From: Streptococcus downei MFe28
Lineage (GTDB): Bacteria; Bacillota; Bacilli; Lactobacillales; Streptococcaceae
Direction: 5' to 3'
DNA length: 64,000 bases
NCBI RefSeq assembly: GCF_900459175.1
Contig: NZ_UHFA01000002.1
Location: 62,001-126,000 of the forward strand
Below the pieces are notes generated by a model. It did no database searches. It had not been told where the DNA came from and saw only the letters and a list, made by a program, of their open reading frames with translations. The position numbers were made by a program, and so were the translations under genes. Shown in pieces: positions 51,863 through 59,758 of this stretch; position 1 is the first letter of the stretch; each line of letters opens with the position of its first letter.

Positions 51863-52477
51863 ATGTCACCACAAGAAAAAATTATTAAAGCCAGCCATCT
51901 GATTGATATGTCCGATATTATCCGCGAAGGCAACCCAACCCTGCGGGAAGTTGCCAAAGATGTGGAACTGCCACTTTCCGATGAAGATATTATCCTAGGC
52001 GAAAAAATGATGCAGTTTCTCAAGAATTCCCAAGACCCTGTCATGGCTGAAAAAATGGGCCTGCGTGGTGGGGTCGGTTTGGCCGCCCCCCAATTGGACA
52101 TTTCTAAGCGAATTATCGCTGTGCTAGTACCCAATCCAGAAGACAAAGAAGGCAATCCGCCTGCTCAACCTTACAGTATGCAGGAAGTCATGTATAATCC
52201 TCGGATTGTTTCTCACTCTGTTCAGGATGCTGCTCTAGCTGACGGTGAAGGCTGTCTGTCCGTTGACCGTGAAGTTCCCGGCTATGTGGTTCGTCACTCC
52301 CGAGTGACCGTCGAATATGTTGATAAAAATGGCGACAAGCAAAAAATCAAACTTCGGGGTTATAACTCTATGGTGGTCCAACACGAAATCGACCACACCA
52401 ACGGCATCATGTTCTACGATCATATCAACGAAGACAACCCCTTCGAAATCAAGGAAGGTATGTTGATTATTCAATAA
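51863..52477 (+). CDS. def: Peptide deformylase
   Basis: Removes the formyl group from new proteins; 204 residues, the longer Gram-positive type. All three motifs present: GVGLAAPQ near 72, EGCLSVDRE near 130 (Cys metal ligand), and QHEIDHTNG near 173 (two His ligands and Glu). Starts after AAAGAGG. Transcribed alone. Confidence 0.96.
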   Translation: MSPQEKIIKASHLIDMSDIIREGNPTLREVAKDVELPLSDEDIILGEKMMQFLKNSQDPVMAEKMGLRGGVGLAAPQLDISKRIIAVLVPNPEDKEGNPPAQPYSMQEVMYNPRIVSHSVQDAALADGEGCLSVDREVPGYVVRHSRVTVEYVDKNGDKQKIKLRGYNSMVVQHEIDHTNGIMFYDHINEDNPFEIKEGMLIIQ

Positions 52478-52646
52478 AAACAAGCTCCGACATCATAGTC
52501 AGGGCTTATTTTAGGCTCTATATTTATTTTTTACTCAATGAAAAAACGAAAAGACATATCCGATTATTTCTCTGGCTTGTCTTTGATTCAACTTAAGGCA
52601 AACTGGAGAGAATTTGGTTTGCCTTTTTGAATAGCCAAATAAGCCG

Positions 52647-52935
52647 GCTGGGACAGAAGTCCTAGCTTGGTGACTTTTCCAATATTAACACTTTGACGCA
52701 GTGGTTGATTTGCGATGATGGGCTTGATGCTTTAGCATTTAGCCCACCACATACCAGCGAAGCGGCGGCATGATGTGGCAAAGTCATCTAGCTACTCAAA
52801 GCAGCTGATGACGCAGTAGGTGACTGCTGTCTTTGCTCCTGAGATGGTACAGCAGACAGCTAGTCACCCTTGCTGGGGTAGAGACTACGAAGGTTTTGAC
52901 AACCGTCAAAGCCCTTCTGTCCTACTTCCTAACAG
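52647..52935 (+). repeat. Structured non-coding repeat, copy B1
   Basis: Starts with hairpin GCTGGGAC-AGAA-GTCCTAGC, as copy A does. GATGGGCT...AGCCCACC around ATGC/GCAT follows with compensating changes, then CCAGCGAAGCGGCGG. A different middle holds GTCATC/GATGAC and GCTGTCT/AGACAGC hairpins, and it closes with GGTAGAGACTACGAAGG...TTCTGTCCTACTT, the counterpart of the copy A terminator-like end. No ORF. Confidence 0.55.
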
Positions 52936-52989
52936 CAAGCACCATCGTGCTTGCTTAGCCACCCCACTAGCTACGGCAAAACTATAAGG

Positions 52990-53172
52990 TCAATAGTCTT
53001 GTCTCTGCATCGTGTCCAAGACATGCCAGTGAAACGGCGGTAAAGTACTTATCCCCTTTCAGGATAGGTCAAACAGTCTGGGAGACTGTTGGAGAAAACC
53101 AAGTCAACTGTGTGGGGGTGAGACTACGAAATTGGCGGCTTTGCCGTAGCAAGACTGTCTCACTCCCTTTCA
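52990..53172 (+). repeat. Structured non-coding repeat, copy B2
   Basis: Contains ACATGCCAGTGAAACGGCGGTAA, the CTTATCCC/GGATAGG hairpin, CAAACAGTC-TGGGA-GACTGTTGG, GGAGAAAACCAAGTCAACTGTG, and the end stem GTGAGAC...GTCTCAC with a T-rich tail. It is very close to copy A over the last ~140 bp and lacks the 5' hairpins. It lies next to the TetR gene stop. Confidence 0.6.
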
Positions 53173-53173
53173 T

Positions 53174-53803
53174 TTAATCATCGAGATAAGATGCAATTAT
53201 ACGATAAAGACTGTCCACACCGGTCTTTTTTACTTGCGTAAATTCTCGGTCAGAATGGTTATGGTAGAGCAGTTCATCGACTAGGGCCGAGGTAAAATCA
53301 AAAACCACCAAGGAGAGGATTTTCAGTTTAGCATCCGACTTTTTCTCTTGATAATCCAAGAAACACTGGTAGGTTAGAGCTTTCATTTTTTCATTGTGCT
53401 CTTCCAGAAGAGTCTGGGCCTCAGGTACAGCATAGGCCAACATTTCCACTTGAGCATGGAACTTCTTATCCTCGGTTTGCAAGAGCTGGTCAATCAACCT
53501 GTTCAGCCAGTCTTTAGGAGCTTGCTTGAATAGTTCCAGAGATTCCCAGCTACTCAATTCATCAAAGACCCGATCAACAAAGGCCTGATTATAGCGTTCT
53601 AGCAGGCTGGTCAGAATATCTTCTTTGCTGGCAAAATAGGAATAGAGAGTCCCCACAGAAAGGCCTGCAGTCTTGGCAATTTCATTGGTTGTCACATTAA
53701 AATAGACCTTTTCTGAAAACAGATCCTTGGCCGTCTTTAAAATCTTTTCCCGCTTTTCAATGCTTCTCTCCTGCCGAGGAGAGCGGACCTTCTTTTCTGC
53801 CAT
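53174..53803 (-). CDS. TetR-family repressor
   Basis: 209 residues. N-terminal HTH at about 30-60: FNVTTNEIAKTAGLSVGTLYSYFASKED, typical of TetR/AcrR. The C-terminal ligand domain is helical and unspecific. It is divergent from a DHA2-type efflux gene, and two identical-type palindromes in the shared region are its likely operators. Confidence 0.9.
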   Translation of the reverse strand: MAEKKVRSPRQERSIEKREKILKTAKDLFSEKVYFNVTTNEIAKTAGLSVGTLYSYFASKEDILTSLLERYNQAFVDRVFDELSSWESLELFKQAPKDWLNRLIDQLLQTEDKKFHAQVEMLAYAVPEAQTLLEEHNEKMKALTYQCFLDYQEKKSDAKLKILSLVVFDFTSALVDELLYHNHSDREFTQVKKTGVDSLYRIIASYLDD

Positions 53804-53835
53804 CGCTTATTCCCTCTATTGTAAAAATTAATCTA

Positions 53836-53958
53836 ATTATAGCACATGAGCGAATAATTGGGATAAATCTCAAATAAATATGAGCAAAAACTCATTTTTA
53901 TCTTGACAAGCTTCTCGGACAGGATTATAATACAAAATAAATATGAGTATTAACTCAT
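53836..53958. promoter_or_regulatory. Divergent promoters and two TetR operators
   Basis: Rightward: TTGACA (53903-53908), 17 bases, TATAAT (53926-53931), full consensus. Leftward: extended -10 TGCTATAAT (53844-53836). Palindromes ATGAG-CAAAAA-CTCAT (53880-53895) and ATGAG-TATTAA-CTCAT (53943-53958), each in an AAAT...T context, lie just before -35 and just after the start site. Confidence 0.8.
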
Positions 53959-53980
53959 GTTTTATAAAAAGGAGGTCACT

Positions 53981-55381
53981 ATGACAAAAACAAAAAAGAT
54001 GTTACTGACCCTAGCCATGTGTCTGGGTGTCTTTTTGGTAACACTGGATACCACCATCATGAATATTACCATCCCAGCTATCCAGAACAGCTTTAGTATC
54101 AGCCTTGACAAGCTATCTTGGGCTATCAATGTTTATACCATCATCTTTGCCAGCTTTACTATTCCCTTGAGTAAGTTGGCCGATATCTTTGGTAAAGGGC
54201 GTTTCTTCGTCCTGGGTTTGATTCTATTTGGCGGTGGTAGTCTGATTTCAGGCTTTTCAGCCGACTTTAACTGGCTTTTAGCGGGGCGCCTCATCGCTAG
54301 CTTCGGAGCTGCTATTCTCCTACCTGTCGGTAATACCCTAGGTATTTCAACCTGGTCGGTCAAGGACCGGGTCAAGGTGGTCGCTGCTCTTGGTCTGACC
54401 CAAGGTGGCGCTGCCGCTATTGGTCCTACCCTGGGTGGTTTGCTGACGGACAGCCTATCCTGGCACTGGATTTTCTTTGTCAATCTGCCCATTGTCCTGT
54501 TGGCCTTTCTTATCGTTCTTTTCTGCTATCACTTCCAAGGCGAAGAACGAATCCCAACCAAGATTGACTGGGTAGGCAGTCTCCTGTCTATGATTAGTCT
54601 ATTCGCTGTTTCCCTAGGCATCATCAAGGTGCGGGACTGGGGCTTCTGGAATGGCAAGAGTCTGAGCTGTTTTGCCGTCTTCCTGCTGGCTCTCATCGCC
54701 TTTATCTTCCTAGAAAGACGGATTAAGCACCCAATGATTAAGCTGGAACTCTTTAAATTCCGTGAATTTTCAGCTTCCACCTTCATTGCCACAGTTGTGC
54801 AATTCTTCTACGTTGGTGTCCTCGTCATCCTGCCGACCTTTTTCACCAATATGCAGGGTAAGACGGAGCTTGATGCCGCTCTGATTTTGCTACCCATGTC
54901 CATCATCGTCTTTATCTTTGGCGGCCTGGGTAGTCTGCTCATCAATAAACTGGGCCCACGGATTTTGGTCTTAGTCGGTTTGGGTAGTATTCTGATTGCC
55001 TACATTTTGCTAGTCACCGTTGACCCCGCCAAGACTTGGGAAATGACTGCTGCTACGGTTATTCTTGGTATTGGCTTTGGGACTATCGCTGGTCCAGTCA
55101 ATGTCCTAGCTGCCTCGAGCCTGCAAGGGGAGCTTCTGACCTCGTCCCAAAGTGTTCTAGGCGTCGTTCGGCAAATTGGCTCTGTTCTGGCCGTCTCGGT
55201 CTTCATCTCTATGGTGACCAACAACCTCAAAACTCTCCATACCTACACCCCAAGTACCATGACCGATGCCTACATCTCCATCTACAAGATTTGGATTCCT
55301 TTCATGGTCGCTATGCTGGTTTTGACCCTGCTCTTTCCTAAGAGAAAAGATTATTTGAAAGGAGTGGCTGATAAAAAATAA
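53981..55381 (+). CDS. DHA2-type MFS multidrug efflux transporter
   Basis: 466 residues, 14 predicted helices, EmrB/QacA group. Motif D1-like LDTTIMNITIPAI near 25-37, motif A KLADIFGKGRFFVLG near 68-82, and motif C-like QGGAAAIGPTLGGLLTD near 140-156. The start at 53981 follows AAAGGAGG. Repressed by the divergent TetR protein by inference. Substrates are unknown, probably toxic amphiphiles. Confidence 0.92.
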   Translation: MTKTKKMLLTLAMCLGVFLVTLDTTIMNITIPAIQNSFSISLDKLSWAINVYTIIFASFTIPLSKLADIFGKGRFFVLGLILFGGGSLISGFSADFNWLLAGRLIASFGAAILLPVGNTLGISTWSVKDRVKVVAALGLTQGGAAAIGPTLGGLLTDSLSWHWIFFVNLPIVLLAFLIVLFCYHFQGEERIPTKIDWVGSLLSMISLFAVSLGIIKVRDWGFWNGKSLSCFAVFLLALIAFIFLERRIKHPMIKLELFKFREFSASTFIATVVQFFYVGVLVILPTFFTNMQGKTELDAALILLPMSIIVFIFGGLGSLLINKLGPRILVLVGLGSILIAYILLVTVDPAKTWEMTAATVILGIGFGTIAGPVNVLAASSLQGELLTSSQSVLGVVRQIGSVLAVSVFISMVTNNLKTLHTYTPSTMTDAYISIYKIWIPFMVAMLVLTLLFPKRKDYLKGVADKK

Positions 55382-55389
55382 CATTGAAA

Positions 55390-55427
55390 ACTCCCTCTAG
55401 GACTAAATCTCTAGGGGGAGCTTGTTT
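55390..55427 (+). terminator. Terminator of the efflux gene
   Basis: CTCCCTCTAG/CTAGGGGGAG, 10-nt loop, then CTTGTTT. Confidence 0.65.
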
Positions 55428-55445
55428 ATCTAAAAAATATGATTT

Positions 55446-55635
55446 CTAGCTTAATATGCCCTGTGGTTTTATAGTTCCCCATAATGCATAAACACCAAGA
55501 GCTGCACCTAAAGGGGGATATAGTGTTGCAACAGCTACAGGAAATGGCGTCTTGCCAAGAAAAGCCTCCTTGAACCTCAGAAAGTTCACTCATATTGGCT
55601 GCTTCAAAATTGTCTAATGCTACTGTATTCATCAT
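55446..55635 (-). pseudogene. Double-glycine bacteriocin gene broken in an A/T homopolymer
   Basis: Leader MNTVALDNFEAANMSELSEV then QGG, almost the same as the leader of the next gene upstream. In the annotated frame the mature part is a Cys/Ser-rich nonsense stretch that stops at 55426. Removing one base from the T4 run just after the GG codons (A4 at 55560-55563 on the plus strand) opens GFLGKTPFPVAVATLYPPL... to a stop at 55446, a normal hydrophobic class II mature peptide of about 40 residues. Either a real frameshift or a sequencing error. Confidence 0.65.
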
Positions 55636-55708
55636 ATTTCCTTCTTCTAAAAGTATTAAACTAGTGGCCTTGAGCAGATTCTTTCTCTAGTAAAATTTCA
55701 TCCATCTA

Positions 55709-55969
55709 CTAAAAGCAGTAATCTGCTGTTCCTTTCAACGAGCCCCCAATAAATCCTAGGAAGAAGCCTAAATGAGCTCCTCCATATGCACCAACAGGAC
55801 CTCCTACTGCAAGACCTACCGCACCCAGTGCAGCTGCACCAGCAATCCCAGATTGTACGCCTTCTCCTGCTATTCCCACTACACATCGAGTCGGATTCGT
55901 ACCACCTTGAACTTCAGAGAGGTCGCTCATATTGGCTGCTTCAAAATTGTCTAATGCTAATGTATCCAT
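55709..55969 (-). CDS. Class IIb bacteriocin precursor (blp-like)
   Basis: 86 residues. Leader MDTLALDNFEAANMSDLSEV ends QGG at residue 23. Mature peptide of 63 residues with many GxxxG or AxxxG helix-packing motifs (GIAGAAALGAVGLAVGGPVG, GFFLGFIGGSLKG) and two cysteines (residues 29 and 85) that might pair. This pattern is that of two-peptide bacteriocins such as the Blp family; the partner may be the broken gene downstream. No exporter lies in the immediate island. Confidence 0.88.
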   Translation of the reverse strand: MDTLALDNFEAANMSDLSEVQGGTNPTRCVVGIAGEGVQSGIAGAAALGAVGLAVGGPVGAYGGAHLGFFLGFIGGSLKGTADYCF

Positions 55970-56002
55970 AACTTTTCTTCTCCTTTAACCTTTCAATCGA
56001 TT

Positions 56003-56216
56003 TTATACGGCTGTAACGACTGGGATAGTAATAGCTTCTCCTGATAAGTAGGGTCTTGCTCTCAAAACTCCAATTCCATTGCCACGATAGACACCATCAT
56101 CTAGATAACCACCATATAGCGTTCTACCAACAATTCGGCCCCCCCTGAAACTCTGACAAGTTTGTCTTATCTACTGTCTTAAAGTCTGCAAATACTTTTG
56201 TATCTAAATTTATCAT
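56003..56216 (-). pseudogene. Double-glycine peptide gene broken at a G7 tract
   Basis: Starts at ATG 56216 with AAAGGAG: MINLDTKVFADFKTVDKTNL then SEFQGG. The GG codons lie in a run of seven G (56139-56145 on the plus strand as C7), after which the frame reads PNCW and stops (56124). With six G the frame continues RIVGRTLYGGYLDDGVYRG... to 56003, a mature peptide of 44 residues. The break is thus exactly at the processing site. It may be slippage-based on/off switching, decay or an error. Confidence 0.6.
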
Positions 56217-56250
56217 AATTGTCTCCTTTTCATTAGCTATCAAAATTTAA

Positions 56251-56442
56251 TTAATAATAGGGAAATGGCGGCCAAATTCCTACCACCGGTGGATAAAACT
56301 TAGCTGGGTCTTTACCTAGTGAAATCTCTTCGTGGCCAAGCTCAGTTAACCTTTTGGAGCCATCTCCTTGAATCTTTGATAATCTTTTAGAACTTACTGT
56401 CTCAAAACTATAAAGAACTGGTTGATTTAATATCTTTGCCAT
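56251..56442 (-). CDS. Small leader-type peptide with Pro/aromatic C-terminus
   Basis: 63 residues from ATG 56442 (MAKILNQPVLYSFETVSS), which has GGGAAAG upstream; the longer frame from 56493 is not supported. The first part looks like a double-glycine-type leader with a variant end (SKRLSKIQGDG). The remainder is charged and then ends PPVVGIWPPFPYY. It is not a classic bacteriocin. It could be a signalling peptide or a substrate for modification. Part of the peptide series 56800-55446. Confidence 0.55.
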   Translation of the reverse strand: MAKILNQPVLYSFETVSSKRLSKIQGDGSKRLTELGHEEISLGKDPAKFYPPVVGIWPPFPYY

Positions 56443-56617
56443 CAGATACTTTCCCTTCTGTTTCGGCCATGCCAGAAGATTTACGAATCTCATACTAGTA
56501 TTGACTTTCTTTAATTATCAGGGAGAAGTATCTTACCCAAGAGTATTAGAAAATTGATTACTCAGGACTTTATCTGTTTCTCCTATTTAATTTAAGATAA
56601 ACTCATTGGTAGGTGCA

Positions 56618-56800
56618 TCAGCGACCGCCGAAGCTCCCACCACCTCCTCCTCCTCCTGAAAATCCACCTTTATAAAGATTTCCAAATGCTCGAGCTAGGC
56701 TCAGTCCCCAATCATAACCAATAACGATACTTCCACCGATTTGTTTAGACAAATCTATGGTTTGAACAGATTCAAATTTATCAAATACATTTGATTCCAT
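56618..56800 (-). CDS. Double-glycine precursor with poly-glycine tail
   Basis: 60 residues. Leader MESNVFDKFESVQTIDLSKQ ends IGG at residue 23. Mature part of 37 residues: SIVIGYDWGLSLARAFGNLY then KGGFSGGGGGGGSFGGR. The glycine run is coded by a GGA/GGT/GGG triplet repeat that could change length by slippage. It is the first gene of the peptide series, with a ribosome site AAAGGACG and a promoter-like TATAAC. Confidence 0.7.
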   Translation of the reverse strand: MESNVFDKFESVQTIDLSKQIGGSIVIGYDWGLSLARAFGNLYKGGFSGGGGGGGSFGGR

Positions 56801-56828
56801 ATAGTTCGTCCTTTCATTTTTATGTTTG

Positions 56829-56847
56829 TTATACTATCACTTATACT
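56829..56847 (-). promoter_or_regulatory. Direct-repeat promoter region of the peptide series
   Basis: Read leftwards, AGTATAA occurs twice (56847-56841 and 56835-56829) with a 12-bp period, the same geometry as the AAGTTAT pair at 18601-18619 before the other precursor-peptide gene. Confidence 0.35.
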
Positions 56848-57138
56848 TTTCTTGATTAAGGATTCCAACAGGTTTTTGATTAGAATGTTAAGATATTGCA
56901 AAAATTACGTAAAAGTTCTGTTAATTTTTATTCGGTTTTCCCTGACTCCTGTAAAAATAGGTTGAATCACTATTTTTTCAATCTCCGTAAGATTTCTCAG
57001 GAGGGTAAAATCTTGATTTTTCTCTTCTTAAAATTTGCAGGAAAATTTCTAGCTCCCTTGCTTTCTTCCCTCACTTTCGTTAAACTAGTAGGCAGTTGCC
57101 GGCTACGCTGGATTAAGAAATTGGATTGGAGGGGTCTC

Positions 57139-57828
57139 ATGAAAACCCTACTAAATAAACTTAAATGGATTGCTCTTGCCTTTGCATTCCTTGCACTTGA
57201 TTTCTTCGCTCAGGCTTTATTTGTCATCAAAAAGGATTTATCAAATACTGGTACTGCCATCATCGCTAGTCTGGGCTTGACTGCCTTTGCTGCTCTAGCT
57301 TGGTTCCTCCTTTGGCTATTAAAAGAACCACTCAACTTTAAGAAGATTCGCTGGGGCATGTATGGTCTATATGTCGGCTTAGGTGTCCCTATCCTTTTTG
57401 CCATTAAGTCTATCGGCGGTATCTTGCTGATGCTGATGAGTAACACAAGCACCTCTGCTAATCAGGCTGCCATTGATAACCTAGGTATGCCCATCTATCT
57501 CTATTTTGTCTTTGCTTGTGTCTTTGCCCCGATTTTTGAAGAAGCTATTTTCCGCAAGTGCCTCTTTGAAAAGCTCTTTGGCTTTGAGGGTTGGCAAAAA
57601 TGGCTGGGCTGGATTGTCACATCCATCCTCTTTGGTTTTATCCACCTCTATAGCAGCCCTTCCAACCTCCTATCTCCAGGTCTCTGGATTATCTATGGGG
57701 GCATGGGCCTTGCGATTGGTTTTGTAACCATGATGAATAAGCGGATTGAATTTGGCTACAGCCTCCATGTCTTTAACAACCTTATCGCCGTCCTCTTTAC
57801 CTTCCTTATGCAACTGCTCACCCATTAA
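57139..57828 (+). CDS. CPBP family intramembrane protease (Abi), probable bacteriocin immunity
   Basis: 229 residues from ATG 57139 (MKTLLNKLKWIAL), which follows GGAGGGG; the frame is open from 56896 but has no ribosome site there. Seven or eight membrane helices. The three CPBP motifs are present: EEAIFRKCLFE (EExxxR) near 135, LFGFIHL (FxxxH) near 165, and HVFNN near 212. CPBP proteins accompany class II bacteriocin genes and give self-immunity (PlnI type). Divergent from the peptide series. Confidence 0.88.
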   Translation: MKTLLNKLKWIALAFAFLALDFFAQALFVIKKDLSNTGTAIIASLGLTAFAALAWFLLWLLKEPLNFKKIRWGMYGLYVGLGVPILFAIKSIGGILLMLMSNTSTSANQAAIDNLGMPIYLYFVFACVFAPIFEEAIFRKCLFEKLFGFEGWQKWLGWIVTSILFGFIHLYSSPSNLLSPGLWIIYGGMGLAIGFVTMMNKRIEFGYSLHVFNNLIAVLFTFLMQLLTH

Positions 57829-57902
57829 TTAAATGGAAGGTAACCTTCTAAAATTATAAAAAGTCCTAGCTCTGGAAAAGTCCCAGTAGCCCGACCAAAC
57901 GA

Positions 57903-57937
57903 AAACTCCTCAAGCTTATTCTGAGCCTGAGGAGTTT
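57903..57937. terminator. Bidirectional terminator
   Basis: AAACTCCTCA/TGAGGAGTTT stem between the convergent CPBP and FMN-reductase genes. Confidence 0.75.
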
Positions 57938-57957
57938 CTTATGCTTTAATCTTATTA

Positions 57958-58506
57958 TTATTCAGCTGTAGCTGCCAAAAATGCTTCTGCTTGCTTTTGG
58001 AGTTGGGCAAGGGTTGCTTCGTCAGCGACGAATTTGCCATCAGCCCAAGCGGAATCGTTGACACGAGAGGTGGTTACCTCATCAACGAAGTTGGTCCGAA
58101 TGAATGGCAGGAGGTGGCGGTAGATTTCTGCTGCTTGGTCGGTACCACCGTTAGCTACGAGGGAAACAGTTGTGACCTTGGAGTCAATGGCTGATTTACC
58201 AGTTGTATCTGACAAATCTTTAGCACGGGACAACCAGTCCAAGAGGTTCTTGACAGAACCTGGGATTGAGAAGTTGTAAACGGGTGAGAAAATCCAGATA
58301 GCATCTGCCGCTTCGACAGCATCACGAACAGCTTGAACTGCTGGCAAGACTGGGGTTTCCAGGTCTTGGTTCAAGATGGGAACTTGTCCCCAATCAAGGT
58401 AGGAAACATTTGCTTTTCCAGCCAAAACTTGCTCGGCTTGCTCTGCCATTTGGTGGTTGAAGGAGCCCTCGCGCAAAGAGCCGACGATAAAGAGAATATT
58501 TTTCAT
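57958..58506 (-). CDS. NADPH-dependent FMN reductase
   Basis: 182-residue flavodoxin-fold reductase. FMN-binding GSLREGSFNHQMAEQ near 9-23 and IFSPVYNFSIPGSVKNLLDWLSR near 75-97 are typical of the NAD(P)H:quinone/azo-reductase group. The start at 58506 follows AAAGGAAG. It lies downstream of a MarR gene on the same strand, a common pairing in which the regulator senses oxidants or quinones. Confidence 0.9.
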   Translation of the reverse strand: MKNILFIVGSLREGSFNHQMAEQAEQVLAGKANVSYLDWGQVPILNQDLETPVLPAVQAVRDAVEAADAIWIFSPVYNFSIPGSVKNLLDWLSRAKDLSDTTGKSAIDSKVTTVSLVANGGTDQAAEIYRHLLPFIRTNFVDEVTTSRVNDSAWADGKFVADEATLAQLQKQAEAFLAATAE

Positions 58507-58627
58507 AGTTTTTTCTTCCTTTGTAAATAGGTTTTTAATAGTAGTAACGAATGACATCATAATTCCTTTTTATTTATCACTATGTAGTAATAATAGCAGC
58601 AAATTAAAGGCCTGTCCAAAAATATGC

Positions 58628-59065
58628 TCAGTCCTTATCCGCAAGGGTTCTAAATTTTTTCAAGAGCTCAATGAGTTCTTCCTGTTCAGCTTGCGTCAAA
58701 ACATCAAAGGCCTCTTCTACCGCTTCAATATGAGCTGGCAGGGCTTTTTTGATGAGCTTACGCCCCTTGTCAGTAATGGAAATGATATAGGCCCGGTGGT
58801 CTTTTTTACTGACCGTCCGTTTGACCCAACCATTTTTTTCCATATTTTTGATGACAATGGTCATGTTTCCAGATGTCGATAAGATACTAGCGATGAGGTC
58901 CCCAATTCTCATGGGACCCTTAGCATGGAGAACATCCAAAACACTAAACTGAGCAGGTGTTAAATCAAAGTCACGGAATGTCGCGGAAACTCTACTATCA
59001 ATGGTGCGGAAGGCCTTACGCATAACCACCATACTTTTGACGGCAGAATTTTTGAATTCTGTCAT
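58628..59065 (-). CDS. MarR-family regulator
   Basis: 145 residues. Winged helix at about 50-90: MRIGDLIASILSTSGNMTIVIKNMEKNGWVKR with the wing SKKDHRAYIISITDKG. No cysteine near the N-terminus, so not of the one-Cys OhrR type. Probably regulates itself and the FMN reductase 121 bases downstream. Confidence 0.9.
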   Translation of the reverse strand: MTEFKNSAVKSMVVMRKAFRTIDSRVSATFRDFDLTPAQFSVLDVLHAKGPMRIGDLIASILSTSGNMTIVIKNMEKNGWVKRTVSKKDHRAYIISITDKGRKLIKKALPAHIEAVEEAFDVLTQAEQEELIELLKKFRTLADKD

Positions 59066-59334
59066 AATGCGATCTCCTTATTGGTAAACTTAGTGGTTGC
59101 TACTGACTCAAGCCAAGGGCTTCCCAGCGCAGGACCACCTAAATTATTTTGTCATTCTTTCCTACCAATGTGACCTAACCGCATCATTGTAACACTAAAA
59201 GCTTAAGCGAGCAAGAAATTCAACTTCAGAAAAATTGCCCAAAAATGCCTGCATGGTTGAACAGGGCTTGAGAGGTTAACTTTGAGACCATAGAATTGTC
59301 ATTTATCGCTTCCTTACGGGAACCCTTAAGAGGC
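59066..59334. other. Spacer between the small membrane protein and the MarR gene
   Basis: About 270 bp; no credible gene or strong promoter seen. Confidence 0.35.
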
Positions 59335-59364
59335 AAAAAACAGCTAGCACAAGCTAACTGTTTT
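59335..59364 (-). terminator. Terminator of the small membrane protein gene
   Basis: Read leftwards: AAACAGTTAGC/GCTAGCTGTTTTTT. Confidence 0.75.
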
Positions 59365-59383
59365 GATAAATTTATGAGGTTAC

Positions 59384-59530
59384 CTATTTTTTTGAGAACA
59401 GGGCCTTGCCCAACAATACAGTTCCACAAAGGGCCACGGTCGCTAGCAAGGCCTGCTTACCAGAGAACTCTAAGCGGTAGTCGAAATGTTCGTCTTTGGA
59501 CTGGTCGTCCCATTTAATCATTAATTCCAT
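59384..59530 (-). CDS. Small single-pass membrane protein
   Basis: 48 residues from ATG 59530 (MELMIKWDDQSKDEHFDYR) after AAAGGAAA. A hydrophilic acidic start, then one helix (QALLATVALCGTVLLGKALF) and a Lys end. I know such proteins only as small conserved streptococcal ORFs. It stands between polC and the MarR pair with its own terminator. Confidence 0.65.
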   Translation of the reverse strand: MELMIKWDDQSKDEHFDYRLEFSGKQALLATVALCGTVLLGKALFSKK

Positions 59531-59758
59531 AGTTTTCCTTTCGATAAGATACGGAGCCGTTAAGCACCACAAAGGAAAATAGGAAATCAGTCGTAGAAGC
59601 TAATCAAGCTTCAAGACGGATTTATCTTTTTCCACCGTGGTGTAGGCGAGTTCAATTCTTAGGTTAGGTGACATAGCAAGAGAGGCTATAGCACCCAGAT
59701 TGCTGAGTTCCAGGCAGAGCCATTGATTTTCTAGCTCTATTTCAGATAGCTTTTGCTA

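Noticed and set aside
56896..57138. N-terminal extension of the CPBP protein (frame open from 56896).
   Set aside because: No ribosome site at 56896, while GGAGGGG stands directly before the ATG at 57139, which begins a normal CPBP N-terminus.
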